From Buxus sempervirens (taxonomy: Eukaryota > Streptophyta > Magnoliopsida > Buxales > Buxaceae): a stretch of 64,000 bases of DNA. The stretch covers positions 41,039,942-41,103,941 of the forward strand of contig OX387188.1 in assembly GCA_947561395.2 (NCBI GenBank), in the 5' to 3' direction. The position numbers and the translations under genes were made by a program. The notes beneath the pieces are model-generated. The model was given only the letters and a program-made list of their open reading frames with translations, was not told where the DNA came from and did no database searches. Shown piece after piece: positions 22,717-32,826 of the stretch; positions within the stretch are counted from its first letter, which is position 1; every line of letters begins with the position of its first letter.

Positions 22717-22730
22717 ATCTCCCCCTTTGG
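22717..22730 (-). promoter_or_regulatory. Copia polypurine tract
   Basis: On the minus strand CCAAAGGGGGAGAT sits directly before the 3' LTR. This is the standard copia plus-strand priming site. Confidence 0.9.
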
Positions 22731-23879
22731 CATTTGTGGACAAAATAACAAACAGCAGAATTTTTAAACTGTCTAAACAAAATAGTTCAGAAACAAAACA
22801 GTTCTGTGTGTCATTTTCTCCCCCTATTTTGGCACACAAAATGCCAAAGACAATCAAAAACACATACACAATTCATGCTGAAGAAATCTACCAAGCTGGG
22901 AAGATGAAGAAGCTGGAGCAGCAAATTTGGTTGCTGAATCATCAGTAGCACACTATCAAGTCACCATGCTTCAAGAACAAACTTGCACAAAACAGGGGTT
23001 AGGATTGAGGAAGACGAATAGTGCTCAAGAAAGACATCCCAATAAGAAGCAAGTGCAACACTCAAAAACCTCGAATATAGCAAAAGACCAAGCCAGTTCA
23101 AAAGGTAGTTAGAAATAACTGACAAAAGAAGAGTGAAGACAGCAAAGCACATGCTGTAACACACTAAAAACAAGATCATAATGTCAGAACAGTCAATACT
23201 TCAACTTCCCAAAAGTCAACATTTAATACTATAACTGAAGTATACTAAGATTGAGATATACTGAGCAGAAATTGAAACCAATAGTGTGTGTGTGAGCAGC
23301 AACAATCTTTCTGGGTTTGATCTCTTTGATATTTCCAACAGTAGAAAGCAGGGCATCTTGAAACAAACATGTGGATTCAATAATGGCCCCATTTTCTTTC
23401 TTTCTTTTCCCTTTTTTTTTTTTTTTGCTTTTCTCTTTTCTTTTTTTTTTTTCATTTTTTTCAGTAGCTTTCACTCTGGCACTAAGGTAGCTTTTTTCTC
23501 ATGGTAGATCTTCCTCTACATATTTGTGATACATAGGCCCAGATTACTCAAGGATAGCTTCACACAAAGTGTAGGTAGCTTTTTCCGAACTTACAATTTT
23601 TGTACCACAAGTCAAATCCAGATGTTGTTCAAAATGAACTGATCACAAGTTGTACTTTAATTAGACATTCAGATCAGAAAAATATATGCTGTTGTGCACT
23701 ATTTGATTGGCTTGAAAATCAAGATCAATATATATCAAAACTCAGAAATTCAGATTTAGAGAATTAAAAATTAACTATTGGAAATATGAAACATTGTCAA
23801 TCTGAAATCTGATCCTATTCTGAGTATTTACATCATGCACAAACCTCAGGTCTTCCTCAAGGATTCAAACTTTATTGCA
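22731..23879 (-). other. Copia region where RT/RNase H should be: non-coding
   Basis: Between the end of the gag-pol frame and the polypurine tract. No RT (YVDD-type) or RNase H motif is seen in any frame I examined. Contains T-rich homopolymer runs at 23409-23450. Probably the result of an internal deletion or replacement. Confidence 0.6.
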
Positions 23880-26800
23880 TCAAGAGCTTGATTTGGAAAC
23901 CCAAAAAAATATTTTAGTTCTCCCACCAAATATCATTTTTACAAATTGTTCTAGTTCTTCTTGCATAGCATTAATCCAGAAATCATCAAGAAGGGCTTCT
24001 TTAACACATTTAGGTTCAAGAGATGATGTATAACAAACATACCTGACCATGTCTTGGTAGTTTACCTTTGGTCGACCTCTTGTACGAATCCCATCATCAA
24101 GACCTCCAATGATTGAGTCTACAGGATGATTCTTCTGAATTTGAGATGAAGGTTCTCGATTAGTTTGATCTGCAATATCAAAAGAACCAGATTTAGAATC
24201 TGTGGGTCCTATATTAAAATCAGATGCAGAATTACTCCCTGTTGCAGTGTCTGTTGCTATATCAGTTGCAACAGTAACTTCTGTATCAGAAGACTCATGA
24301 ACAGTAACTTCTGTATCAGAAGATTCATGAGGAAAAACTTCCTCCTCCCTATTGTAATCTTCAGCTTCCTTCAAGAGACTTGTTATAACTTCCTCCTTAG
24401 AATGATCTGCAAAATCTTTACAATCATCAACTACAATATTAATAGATTTCATAACAGTATGAGTTCTCAAGTTATAAACTCTATAGGCTCTACTGTTTGT
24501 GGAATAACCCAGAAATATTGCCTTGTCACTTTTGGCATCAAATTTGCCCAGATGTTCACAATCATTTAGAATATAACAAGTGCATCCAAACAAATGAAAA
24601 TAACTGAGATTGGGTTTCTTGCCTTTCCAAATCTCATAGAGAGTTTTGGTAGTACCAGGCCTAAGATAGACTCTATTTACAATGTAGCAAGCTGTGTTAA
24701 CAACTTTTGCCCAAAGTCTCATAGGAACTCTTTTTAAATTTAGCATAACCTGAGCCATTTCTTGAAGAGTCCTATTTTTCCTCTCAACAACCCCATTCTG
24801 TTGGGGTGTTTTAGGTGCTGAAAATTCATGAGCTATTCCAAGATTAGTACAAAAATCAGCAAACACAGTGTTTTCAAGTTCTCTTCCATGATCACTTCGT
24901 ATCCTCACTATTTTTCCAATATTGCAACACTTCTCATTTTGAAGTTTCATACACAGAATTTTAAACACTTTAAAGGTGTCTGATTTTTCTCTAATAAAGT
25001 CAACCCAAGTAAGCCTAGACCAGTCATCAATATACACAAACACATACCTTTTTCCAGATATACTTGCTACCTGCATTGGACCCATAAGATCCATGTGAAG
25101 TAACTCAAGTACCCTTGCTGTAGACACCTGTTGTAATGGTTTATAAACAGATTTCTGCTGTTTACCAATCTGACATGGTCCACATATTCCAACCTGTTTT
25201 TGATCCAGCTTTGGTATTCCTCGAACAATACCTGTATTGACAATCTTGATCAGATTTTTATAGTTCAAATGTCCAAGTTTTTCATGCCATAATTCAGATT
25301 TATCTAATGAAAGTTTATGACAGGTGTGTGATTGTGATAAAATATAACAATTATCAGCAGATCTGTAACCCTTTAAAACACATGTTTCATCTTCATTAAC
25401 AACATAACACTTGTTTTTGATGAATCGAACAAACAAGTTCTGATCACACAATTGACTGATGCTTATCAAGTTAGCCTTTAGCCCTTCCACATGAAGTATA
25501 TTCTTTAGTCTTGGAAAACCTTCCATATCCAAGTTTCCTTTTCCAAGAACACGACCTTTGACACCATCACCGAAAGTCACCTGACCTGACATGGTCCTTT
25601 GATACTCTGCAAGTATCTCTTTGTTCCCTGTCATATGCCTGGAACATCCACTATCAAAATACCAAGCATCAGTAGCACAAGACAAGGAAATGTGAGTAAC
25701 AAAACATTTGAAATTATCCTTTCTTACCCAAATTCTTTTGGTAACAGCAGACTTGTTCATTTTTGATGTAATATTGGTACTCATTTCTTTCCTAATAGCT
25801 TTCAGCAATTTAAAGCATCTAGGACGAATATGACCAACCATACTACAGAAATGACAAATAGGAATAAATTTCTTTGATTTAGATGATGATTTTGTTCTCT
25901 TACCAGACCCAAAAGTAAATTCTGATGTTGACATGGCTTTTGCAAAAGTAATTTTTGAAGCAGAATTTTCTCCAGTAAATCCAATACCTTGATGATCACC
26001 ATGAGCTTTTCCAAGGGACAGTGCATGATTAAGGTTCTCAGTACCTGAGTTCAGCATGTGAATGTTCTTCTGAGTTCTTTTTAACTCAATTCTGAATTCC
26101 TGTACTTCCTGTTCCTTTATCTCAAGAAGTTCTTCACAGCTGGTTACAGTCCTTATTAGCTTCTCTTTCTCTTTAATAAGTTCTGCAACTTGAGCTTCCA
26201 ATGACTTGTTCATTTCACACACCCAGATCCACTTCTCATACATCTTCTTATAAACTTCCTGAATGGTTTCAATAGTCAAGTCATCATCATCACTGCTAGA
26301 GCATGTTTCAAAATCAGCTTCAATTTCTTTCTCTTTGTGACCAACAGCAAGATGTTCTTGCATTTTACTGGTAAATGCAATATGATTACTGGTAAGTTCA
26401 TCTTCTTCTTGACTGTCTTCTGTTTCTTCATCACTCCAAGTAATATTCAATGATTTTCCTTTCTTTTTCAGAGTGTTTGCACATTCGGATTGAATATGAC
26501 CAAACCCTTCACACTCACGACATTGTATGCCTTTGTTCTTTCTCTTTTCTTCAGAATATTCATCTGACTTGTTTCTCCTTGCATTGTTGAATCTGCCAGG
26601 TTTGGTAGATGAATCCTTCCTATTCATCTTTTTCAGAAATTTTCCAAAGTTTTTTGTTAATAAAGCAATTGAATCATTGAATACATCAGTTTCTTCATAC
26701 TCACCTTCCTTAGTCTGAGTTTGTATTTCAGCTTGAAAAGCAATACTCTTCTCCTTATTTCTTTGCTTTAGATTCATCTCGAAGGTTTGTAACGACCCCA

Positions 26801-27407
26801 TCAACTCGTCCAGTCTCATCTTGCTCACATCGTGAGCTTCCTCAATTGCTGTAACTTTATAAGCAAATCTCTCAGGTAATGACCTTAGAGTTTTCCTTAC
26901 CAGCTTTGAATCGGAATATTTTTCTCCAAGAATAAAAGCTTCATTTGATATATCACATAACTTGGAATTAAAGTCGGCAATCTGTTCATCCTCGAGCATC
27001 TTCAGATCTTCAAACCGAGAAGCTAGCATCTGTAATTTTGAGAGCTTGACTGCAGTAGTACCTTCATGAGCCGTTTGTAAAATATCCCAAGCCTTCTTTG
27101 CTGATTCACACGTAGAGATTAGTTTGAATTGATTTGCATCAACTCCATTAAAAATTGCATTCAATGCCTTAGAGTTTTCGGATGACAACCGATCTTCTGC
27201 AACTGTCCAAGTTTCTTCTGGTTTGAGAATAATATTTCTTTCATCATCAATTAGGGTGGGAGGAGTCCACTCTATCAGAATTGCACGCCACGCCCGTTCA
27301 TTAACCGCTTTGATGAATGCTCTCATTTTAGCTTTCCAGTAAGAATAGTTTGTTCCATCTAACAGAGGTGGTCGTGTGACTGATCCTCCTTCCTTCATAG
27401 CATCCAT
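23880..27407 (-). CDS. Copia gag-protease-integrase polyprotein, RT missing
   Basis: 1175 residues. Gag begins MDAMKEGGSVTRPPLLDGTN and includes a CCHC zinc knuckle (CRECEGFGHIQSEC, about residues 296-309) and a second CCHC (CHFCSMVGHIRPRC). The aspartic protease motif is WYFDSGCSRHMTG. The GAG-pre-integrase motif is ELWHEKLGHLNYKNL. The integrase core runs from LLHMDLMGPMQV through FVYIDDWSR and SDHGRE to NGVVERKNRTLQEMAQ, keeping the D, D, E residues. Just after WINAMQEELEQFVK, where RT starts in related elements, the frame shifts into unrelated residues and stops. The element is thus gag-pr-int only. Confidence 0.93.
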   Translation of the reverse strand: MDAMKEGGSVTRPPLLDGTNYSYWKAKMRAFIKAVNERAWRAILIEWTPPTLIDDERNIILKPEETWTVAEDRLSSENSKALNAIFNGVDANQFKLISTCESAKKAWDILQTAHEGTTAVKLSKLQMLASRFEDLKMLEDEQIADFNSKLCDISNEAFILGEKYSDSKLVRKTLRSLPERFAYKVTAIEEAHDVSKMRLDELMGSLQTFEMNLKQRNKEKSIAFQAEIQTQTKEGEYEETDVFNDSIALLTKNFGKFLKKMNRKDSSTKPGRFNNARRNKSDEYSEEKRKNKGIQCRECEGFGHIQSECANTLKKKGKSLNITWSDEETEDSQEEDELTSNHIAFTSKMQEHLAVGHKEKEIEADFETCSSSDDDDLTIETIQEVYKKMYEKWIWVCEMNKSLEAQVAELIKEKEKLIRTVTSCEELLEIKEQEVQEFRIELKRTQKNIHMLNSGTENLNHALSLGKAHGDHQGIGFTGENSASKITFAKAMSTSEFTFGSGKRTKSSSKSKKFIPICHFCSMVGHIRPRCFKLLKAIRKEMSTNITSKMNKSAVTKRIWVRKDNFKCFVTHISLSCATDAWYFDSGCSRHMTGNKEILAEYQRTMSGQVTFGDGVKGRVLGKGNLDMEGFPRLKNILHVEGLKANLISISQLCDQNLFVRFIKNKCYVVNEDETCVLKGYRSADNCYILSQSHTCHKLSLDKSELWHEKLGHLNYKNLIKIVNTGIVRGIPKLDQKQVGICGPCQIGKQQKSVYKPLQQVSTARVLELLHMDLMGPMQVASISGKRYVFVYIDDWSRLTWVDFIREKSDTFKVFKILCMKLQNEKCCNIGKIVRIRSDHGRELENTVFADFCTNLGIAHEFSAPKTPQQNGVVERKNRTLQEMAQVMLNLKRVPMRLWAKVVNTACYIVNRVYLRPGTTKTLYEIWKGKKPNLSYFHLFGCTCYILNDCEHLGKFDAKSDKAIFLGYSTNSRAYRVYNLRTHTVMKSINIVVDDCKDFADHSKEEVITSLLKEAEDYNREEEVFPHESSDTEVTVHESSDTEVTVATDIATDTATGSNSASDFNIGPTDSKSGSFDIADQTNREPSSQIQKNHPVDSIIGGLDDGIRTRGRPKVNYQDMVRYVCYTSSLEPKCVKEALLDDFWINAMQEELEQFVKMIFGGRTKIFFWVSKSSS

Positions 27408-27464
27408 TTCCTACACAACAGATCTTTTTCCCAAAAATCTCACCAAAAATAAAATTAGTGACCC

Positions 27465-27476
27465 GCTCCGATACCA
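27465..27476 (-). promoter_or_regulatory. Copia primer binding site (initiator tRNA-Met type)
   Basis: On the minus strand TGGTATCGGAGC lies two bases after the 5' LTR. It matches the usual copia site complementary to the 3' end of initiator tRNA-Met. Confidence 0.9.
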
Positions 27477-27478
27477 AT

Positions 27479-28382
27479 TGTTAGATCTGTTAGTGTTAAA
27501 CTACTGTATTGTAACACATGAACACAGGAGACTTTTTAACGAGGTTCGGTATTAACCTAATCCTCGGGACCACGTCCAGATGATGAACAATCCACTAAAG
27601 TTAAACAAAATCTTACATACACCGATGTGGACTTACACATACAAAAGACTCCCTCTTTTTCGTCGCCAAGGTGTAAAATCTTCTTTAGAGTCTTGTTTAG
27701 CGAGCTCCCCTCGACTTAGACAAGATTGAACTCCCTTCAATCTTCTGTGTGCAGCAAGGCTCCCCCTCGACTTATGCATCCATGATTGAACTCCCTTCAA
27801 TCTTCTGTGTGCAGCAAGGCTCCCCCTCGACTTATGCATCCATGATTGAACTCCCTTCAATCATAAGTTGCCTTCTCCCGAAGGCTTCAAGTTCTTCTCC
27901 CGAAGAACGATGAGCTTCAAATACTTCTGATAAATTTGTTTAATGCTCAAGGAGTTGAGTTTTCTGTCAAACTCACATCAGTATTTATAACCTGAAACAT
28001 CACTCAACAAAACAGTTAACTTGTTGTAACTTTGTTACAACTGAGATAAGGAACAAATAAGATATTCTCTTAACTGTTTTTCCAGATTCGAAATTTTCAA
28101 TCTGGAAAGATAATCTCTTAATTAGATAAGGCATATCAGATTCTAAGAGATGCATGTTAAATCTGAGAAATCAGAATTCAAGTTAATCCTAAGGGATGCA
28201 TATCAAATCTTTAAGAGATAAGATTCTAAGAGATGCATATCAAATCTCTAGGAGATAAAAATTCATTCAAATCTCTATTAACAAACCATGACAACTAGAT
28301 AATGACAACTAGAAAAATACAGATTTAAAAATTCCATTTCATCAAATGCTTCCACGTCATCAAATGCCAATATACTTTAACA
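27479..28382 (-). repeat. Copia 5' LTR
   Basis: 904 bp, nearly identical to 21813-22716, which suggests recent insertion. Contains the promoter side of the element on the minus strand. Confidence 0.95.
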
Positions 28383-29510
28383 GTTTGTAGTGAAGACGAT
28401 CAGTCTTTCTCCTCCACAAGCTGACCAGAGACCATCAATGAAGTTCAGAAGTCCGGAGAGTGTAACCTTGCTTTCTTTGCTGCTTTTCTCCTCTTCTTTT
28501 GCCTTTTTTTGAATTGGGTCCTTGTTCTCTCCATCATCTTTATCCTCCTTCTTTTTCTTCCTTTGCCCGGTCAGATCAAGTGAACAATCGATGTCCTCTA
28601 TCACAATGATAGACTTCCCGGATGTATCAATCAATAGCTTCCGAAGTTCGGTGTTATTTTTCACGGCAGTCAATTCAAGATCATAGATATCGTAACCCAG
28701 AAAATTAGCCATGGCAGCAATCATGGTGGACTTACCTGTTCCGGGAGGGCCATAAAGGAGATACCCACGTTTCCAAGGCTTGCCAATTTTTGCATAATAC
28801 TCTTTTCCCTTACTGAAGGTAACGAGGTCGTCGATTATGTCCTGTTTCTTAACTGGATCCATTGCAAGTGTTTCAAACGTCGCCGGGTGCTCGAACACAA
28901 CATGGCTCCAAATGCTACTCTTGTACCCGTACCAGTCATTGCTTGGGTTGTTTGTGTAAAGCTTTCTCTGCCGATTTCGCACCCCAATTGCCTTCGCTTC
29001 TTCCATCACATGATTCAGGTATGAACAAGTGATGAGCTCTCGGTCACGCTTATGGAAGGTGAGCTAGTAGTAGCGCTTCTCGTCTGATGCAGGGTAGAAG
29101 GAGAAAGAAGTGGATTGGGAGCCTATCTTGTTGGAAGCCCACCATAGCTTGATCCCTTGAAACTCTTCCGTGATCTCCTCATGGTCATCCATGCTGAGAA
29201 TTAGACTTTTGCTGTCCTTGACAAGATCAGCCTTGAGCCGCTTTGCCCGCTTGGATGAATTGCCGCTAAGGTAGGTCTCAATGGATGTGAAGACCTCACT
29301 GCGCTTGAACCTATCTCCACTGCGTTCATGGAAGGTAATTTGGATGTAAGGATATGAAATGCCCATCAATTTGTGCACGTATCGTTCCACATAGCCTCGG
29401 AGCTGATAAGGGACATACTGCTGAAACATAGCCCATATAAACATTAAGCCTGCAACTGTTGATCCGAGGTTTGCCCAGATTTCTCCCATCATCATTGCCA
29501 CAATCTTCAC

Positions 29511-29787
29511 CTTTTTTTAGGGGAATTTCTTGATGTATGTGATCACAAGTACTGATCTGGGTTTAGGTCTACTTGCTACCTTTATTTATGCGTGTGCGTG
29601 TATGAAGACTTGGTGAGTCTTTCTGGTCGTGGACGTTTGGCGCGTCTTGTACTTACTATTTTCTGTCCACTGACCCGCTTGCTTGCTTCCTCCGCAAGAA
29701 AAAATTGGAGAAAAGGACTTGGGAGATAAAAAGAATCTATTCCTTGTAGTTTCCATGTCAATTAAACCATGACCACAATTTAGGAAG
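29511..29787 (-). promoter_or_regulatory. AAA gene 2 5' flank
   Basis: Homologous to 442-750. The TATA-like stretch present in gene 1 (ACTATATAAAG on plus) is absent here: TGTATGAAGACTTGG replaces it. This suggests the promoter had also decayed. Confidence 0.5.
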
Positions 29788-30129
29788 GGGAAAATTGGTT
29801 TTTATTAATACTTTTTCAAAATAATTTAGATTGAATTGGCCAATTCTTGGTACTTGCTTTTTCATGATATTTTTTCACATAATTGATAATCGCTGGCATA
29901 TTACCATTCATTAAAAGTTTCTTCCGAAAATGCCTTCAAAAGACTGCAAAATTTTTTCACTCATTTTGTTACAAGTTTCAAGTGAAGTTTGCAAATCTTT
30001 TTGATGGCATTTTCGGAAAACATTTTTAATAAACAGTAAAATGATACCGTTTCTTAATTATGTTAAAAAAGTATTACTAAAAACCAATCTGAATTATTTT
30101 GAAAAAACATCACTAAAAACCAATTTCCC
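29788..30129. mobile_element. Mutator-type MITE 3
   Basis: Inverted ends GGGAAAATTGGTTTTTA, flanks TTTAGGAAG (29779-29787) and TTTAGGAAA (30131-30139). Gene 1 has the uninterrupted TTTAGGAAGAG at about 746. Same family as 17368-17712, with the same central inverted arms. Confidence 0.85.
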
Positions 30130-30995
30130 TTTTAGGAAAAGACATGGAAGGTTAGCTATGCGAGCAAAAGCTTTGTGTTGTAATCCACGCCATGGTTGCT
30201 CGTTGACCGCTTAGAAAAATCTGAACCTATGAATATAAAGAACTGCATGTACTGCCGATATCATGATGTAGCTTGGATTGGACATCGGTTTTATTGCATA
30301 TGACAAATTCATGTACCTTGAAATTGTTTCAACATTGAGTAGCAAAAATAACCTGAAGCTTGACTGGAGATGCAAGCCCGTATACTAATGTAAACACCCT
30401 GCTTTGAAAGGACATGATATTAAAATATTAATGCAGTATTAATGAAATGTGTAACACTTGGTTAGGAAGTTCAGCAGTAATCTGTAGCGCAATGCCGTAA
30501 CTACTGTTTCATGTAGACCGAAGACATTAAAAAACAAACATTTTGACAAAAAAAAAAAGGAAGACCTGTCTCAGGGAAAGTCACTGATTTAACTCCAAAG
30601 GTCGAGCTGCTTATGATTGAAATTCAAAAATAATTGACAGCTTTCTCTTGGCTTGAGATGTCTAGATTAAAAAAATAAAAGAAAAGCAGGGAACAAATAT
30701 AAAACAAGATAAACCAGTTAAGACAGAGACTTATGCCAATCTCTGAAATTGAGATAAATCCAAATTGCGCCTCATACCATCATCGACAATGATCCATCAA
30801 GGGTGCTGCATGTGCAGAGGTTTGGTATTCTTCACCAAAATTGGCACCGCTTATAAACTGGGTTAGATCTGATTTAGCACACAATTAGGAAGTTAGATTA
30901 CTTGTGTGATCATACTACTTGTGTTTCTACTTTCTACCCACTCGTTTTATTGTTCTCCGTCAGGCATAATTTGTCCTGTTTTTGCTCCGACTCCT
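30130..30995. other. AAA gene 2 upstream / gene 3 downstream spacer
   Basis: 30130-30450 matches 3780-3990 (AAA 5' flank running into the array spacer). 30450-30900 is not shared with the other spacers and shows no gene. 30900-30995 is the 3' end region of gene 3. Confidence 0.55.
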
Positions 30996-32606
30996 TTACC
31001 ACTTCTTTGTTTCTGCTCCTTCAACCTTGGTCTTTTCAAGAGCTTCAATGAGGTTCTCCAAGCAAGTCTCGTCGTCCCCCGGTATTATCTTAGGCATCAA
31101 ATTCTCTGCAACGTCTGCAGGAGTCGTACTGGCCTCCTCCATCAACGACCGGATCTTCTCAAGCAAGTGGTGAGAATCCAGGTCTAGATAATTCTTCGCC
31201 AGCACCTTGAATGCTTCACAGCTGCAGTACGACATTTCGATATGCTTGTCCATCCGGCATCTCCGAATGAGAGCCGGATCGAGTTGATCCACGTAGTTTG
31301 TAGTGAAGACGATCAGTCTTTCTCCTACACACAAGTTGACCACGGACCATCAATAAAGTTCAGAAGTCCCGAGAGTGTAACCTTGCTTTCTTTGCTGCTT
31401 TTCTCCTCTTTTGTAAATTTTTCTGGAAGTGGGTCTTTGTTCTCTCCAGCATCTTTATCCTCATGCTTCTTCTTCTTCTTCTTTTCTTTCGTTGCCCGGT
31501 AGATTAAGTGAACAATCGATGTCCTCTATCACAATGATAGACTTCCCGGATGTCTCAGACTCTCAATCAATGCCCTCCGCAGTTCAGTGTTAATTATCTT
31601 TCACGGCAGTCAATTTAAGATCATAGATATGGTAATTCAGAAGATTAGCCACGGCAGCTATAATGGTGGACGACTTACCTGTCCCGGGAGGGCGATGAAA
31701 ATGATACCCATGTTTCCAAGCCTTGCCAATTTTTGCATAGTCCTCTTTTCCCTTACTGAAGGTAAGGAGGTCATCGATTATCTCTTGCTTCTTAACTGGA
31801 TCCATTGCAAGTGTTCCGAACGTGCTGGATGCTGGAACACAACGTGGTTCCAATTCCGACTTGTGTTGTTTGTGTAAAGCTTCCTCTGATGATTTCGCGT
31901 TCCGATTGTAACAGAAAATGACTGAAAAGAATACTTTTGCTTAAACTGTAAAAGAGAGATTACATGACTATAAATAGTCTTTACAAAGATATAACAAGCT
32001 AACTAAATCCACGTTCCATTCTTAACAAACTAACAACCACTAACTCTGTTTCTTAATACACCCCCTGTTTCTCAATAGATTGCCTTCCCTTCTTCCGTCA
32101 CATGATTCAGGTAAGAGGAGGTGATGAGCTCCCGGTCACGCTTATGGAAGGTGAGATTGTAGCAACGCTTCTCGTCCGTCGCATGGTTGGACTGTTGGAG
32201 AAAGAAGAGGAGTTGGGGACGGTCTTGCTTGAAGACCACCATAGCTTGATCCCTCGAAACTCTTCTTCTGCATGTGATCTCTTCATGGTCATCAATGCTG
32301 AGAATTATAGTTTTGCTGTTCTTGACAAGATCAGCCTTGAGCCGCTTTGCTTGCTTGGATGAATTGCTGCTAAGGTAGTTCTCAATGGATGTGAAGACCT
32401 CGCTGTGCTTGAACCTATCTCCACTGAACTCATGGAAGGTAATTTTGACGTAAGGATTGAGAAAGCTTATCAGTTTGTGCACGTATCTTTCAATATAGCC
32501 TCACAGCTGATGCGGGAAATACTGCCAAAACATTGCTGATATAAACATCAAGCATCAAAGTTTTGATCCAAGGTCCGTCCAGATTTCCCCCGTCATCATT
32601 GCCATC
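30996..32606 (-). pseudogene. AAA-ATPase, ASD/BCS1-like (gene 3), multiply disrupted
   Basis: Minus-strand paralogue of gene 2, readable end to end but in several frames. N-terminus at about 32606 (MAMTGEIWTDLGS) is soon out of frame. 32482-32072 keeps VKITFHEFSGDRFKHSE and the IDDHEEIT block, then frameshifts. A ~170-bp insertion sits at about 31910-32080. 31853-31590 keeps PPGTGKSS, but the first Walker A glycine is arginine (HRPPGTGK). 31343-30996 keeps LIVFTTNYVDQLDPALIRRC, where a glycine has become cysteine, and ends early at ETKKW compared with the charged tail of gene 2. Clearly non-functional. Confidence 0.88.
31910..32080 (-). mobile_element. Short insertion in AAA gene 3, LTR-like
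   Basis: Sequence absent from gene 2 at the same codons (GKAI|GVRNR region). On the minus strand it holds GAGAAACAGGGGG, a polypurine-like tract, directly before TGTATTAAGAAACAG, and ends CTGTTACA, as a small retroelement LTR would. CAATC occurs at both borders. It may be the 3' end of a copia or TRIM element. Confidence 0.45.
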
Positions 32607-32826
32607 TTCACCCTTTAAGAAGAATTTCAGAGTATATGTGACCAGGAATTCTTCCTAATGAGCTTCCTCTACTCATAGTGGTTGGAACCTTTCTCCTGCG
32701 TGTGGATGTATGGTGTTGTGTAGAGTTGGAGACTTAAAGTCGGCCGACGCTTCTGGTTTTAGTTTCCTAAACAAATTGAAAGTGGGTTACCCTAAAATAG
32801 TAAAGTTTAATGTATTAACCTAATTA
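32607..32826. other. AAA gene 3 5' flank
   Basis: Degenerate 5' flank of gene 3. It ends where the 12.9 kb tandem duplication begins. No gene. Confidence 0.4.

Larger units (their letters stand above)
21813..28382 (-). mobile_element. Ty1-copia retrotransposon, full-length borders
   Basis: Two 904-bp LTRs (21813-22716 and 27479-28382) differ at only about two positions that I could see. TSD GTTTG lies at 21808-21812 and 28383-28387. On the minus strand the LTR begins TGTTAAAGTATATTGG and ends CAGATCTAACA. Primer binding site and polypurine tract are in place. The insert lies in AAA gene 2, in the VFTTNY codons. It encodes gag, protease and integrase but lacks reverse transcriptase and RNase H, so it needed help to move. 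Confidence 0.95.
21412..29510 (-). pseudogene. AAA-ATPase, ASD/BCS1-like (gene 2), split by copia element
   Basis: Intronless minus-strand gene of 508 codons in two blocks, 29510-28383 and 21807-21412, in the same frame once the 6.57 kb copia insert and one TSD copy are removed. Domains: hydrophobic anchor near residues 18-33; AAA-associated N-terminal domain; Walker A GPPGTGKST at about 254-262; Walker B IIVIEDID at about 301-308; lysine- and glutamate-rich insert; then VFTTNYMEQLDPALIRRGRMD, the conserved second-half motif with the arginine finger region; and a charged C-terminal tail ending KKGE. A TAG at 29064-29066 is in frame (codon 149), where gene 3 has asparagine. So there are two lesions: nonsense and insertion. 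Family proteins act as membrane-anchored AAA machines of mitochondria or ER in stress responses. Confidence 0.92.

Noticed and set aside
24165-24569. Plus-strand 134-aa ORF
   Set aside because: Antisense to the copia gag-pol frame.
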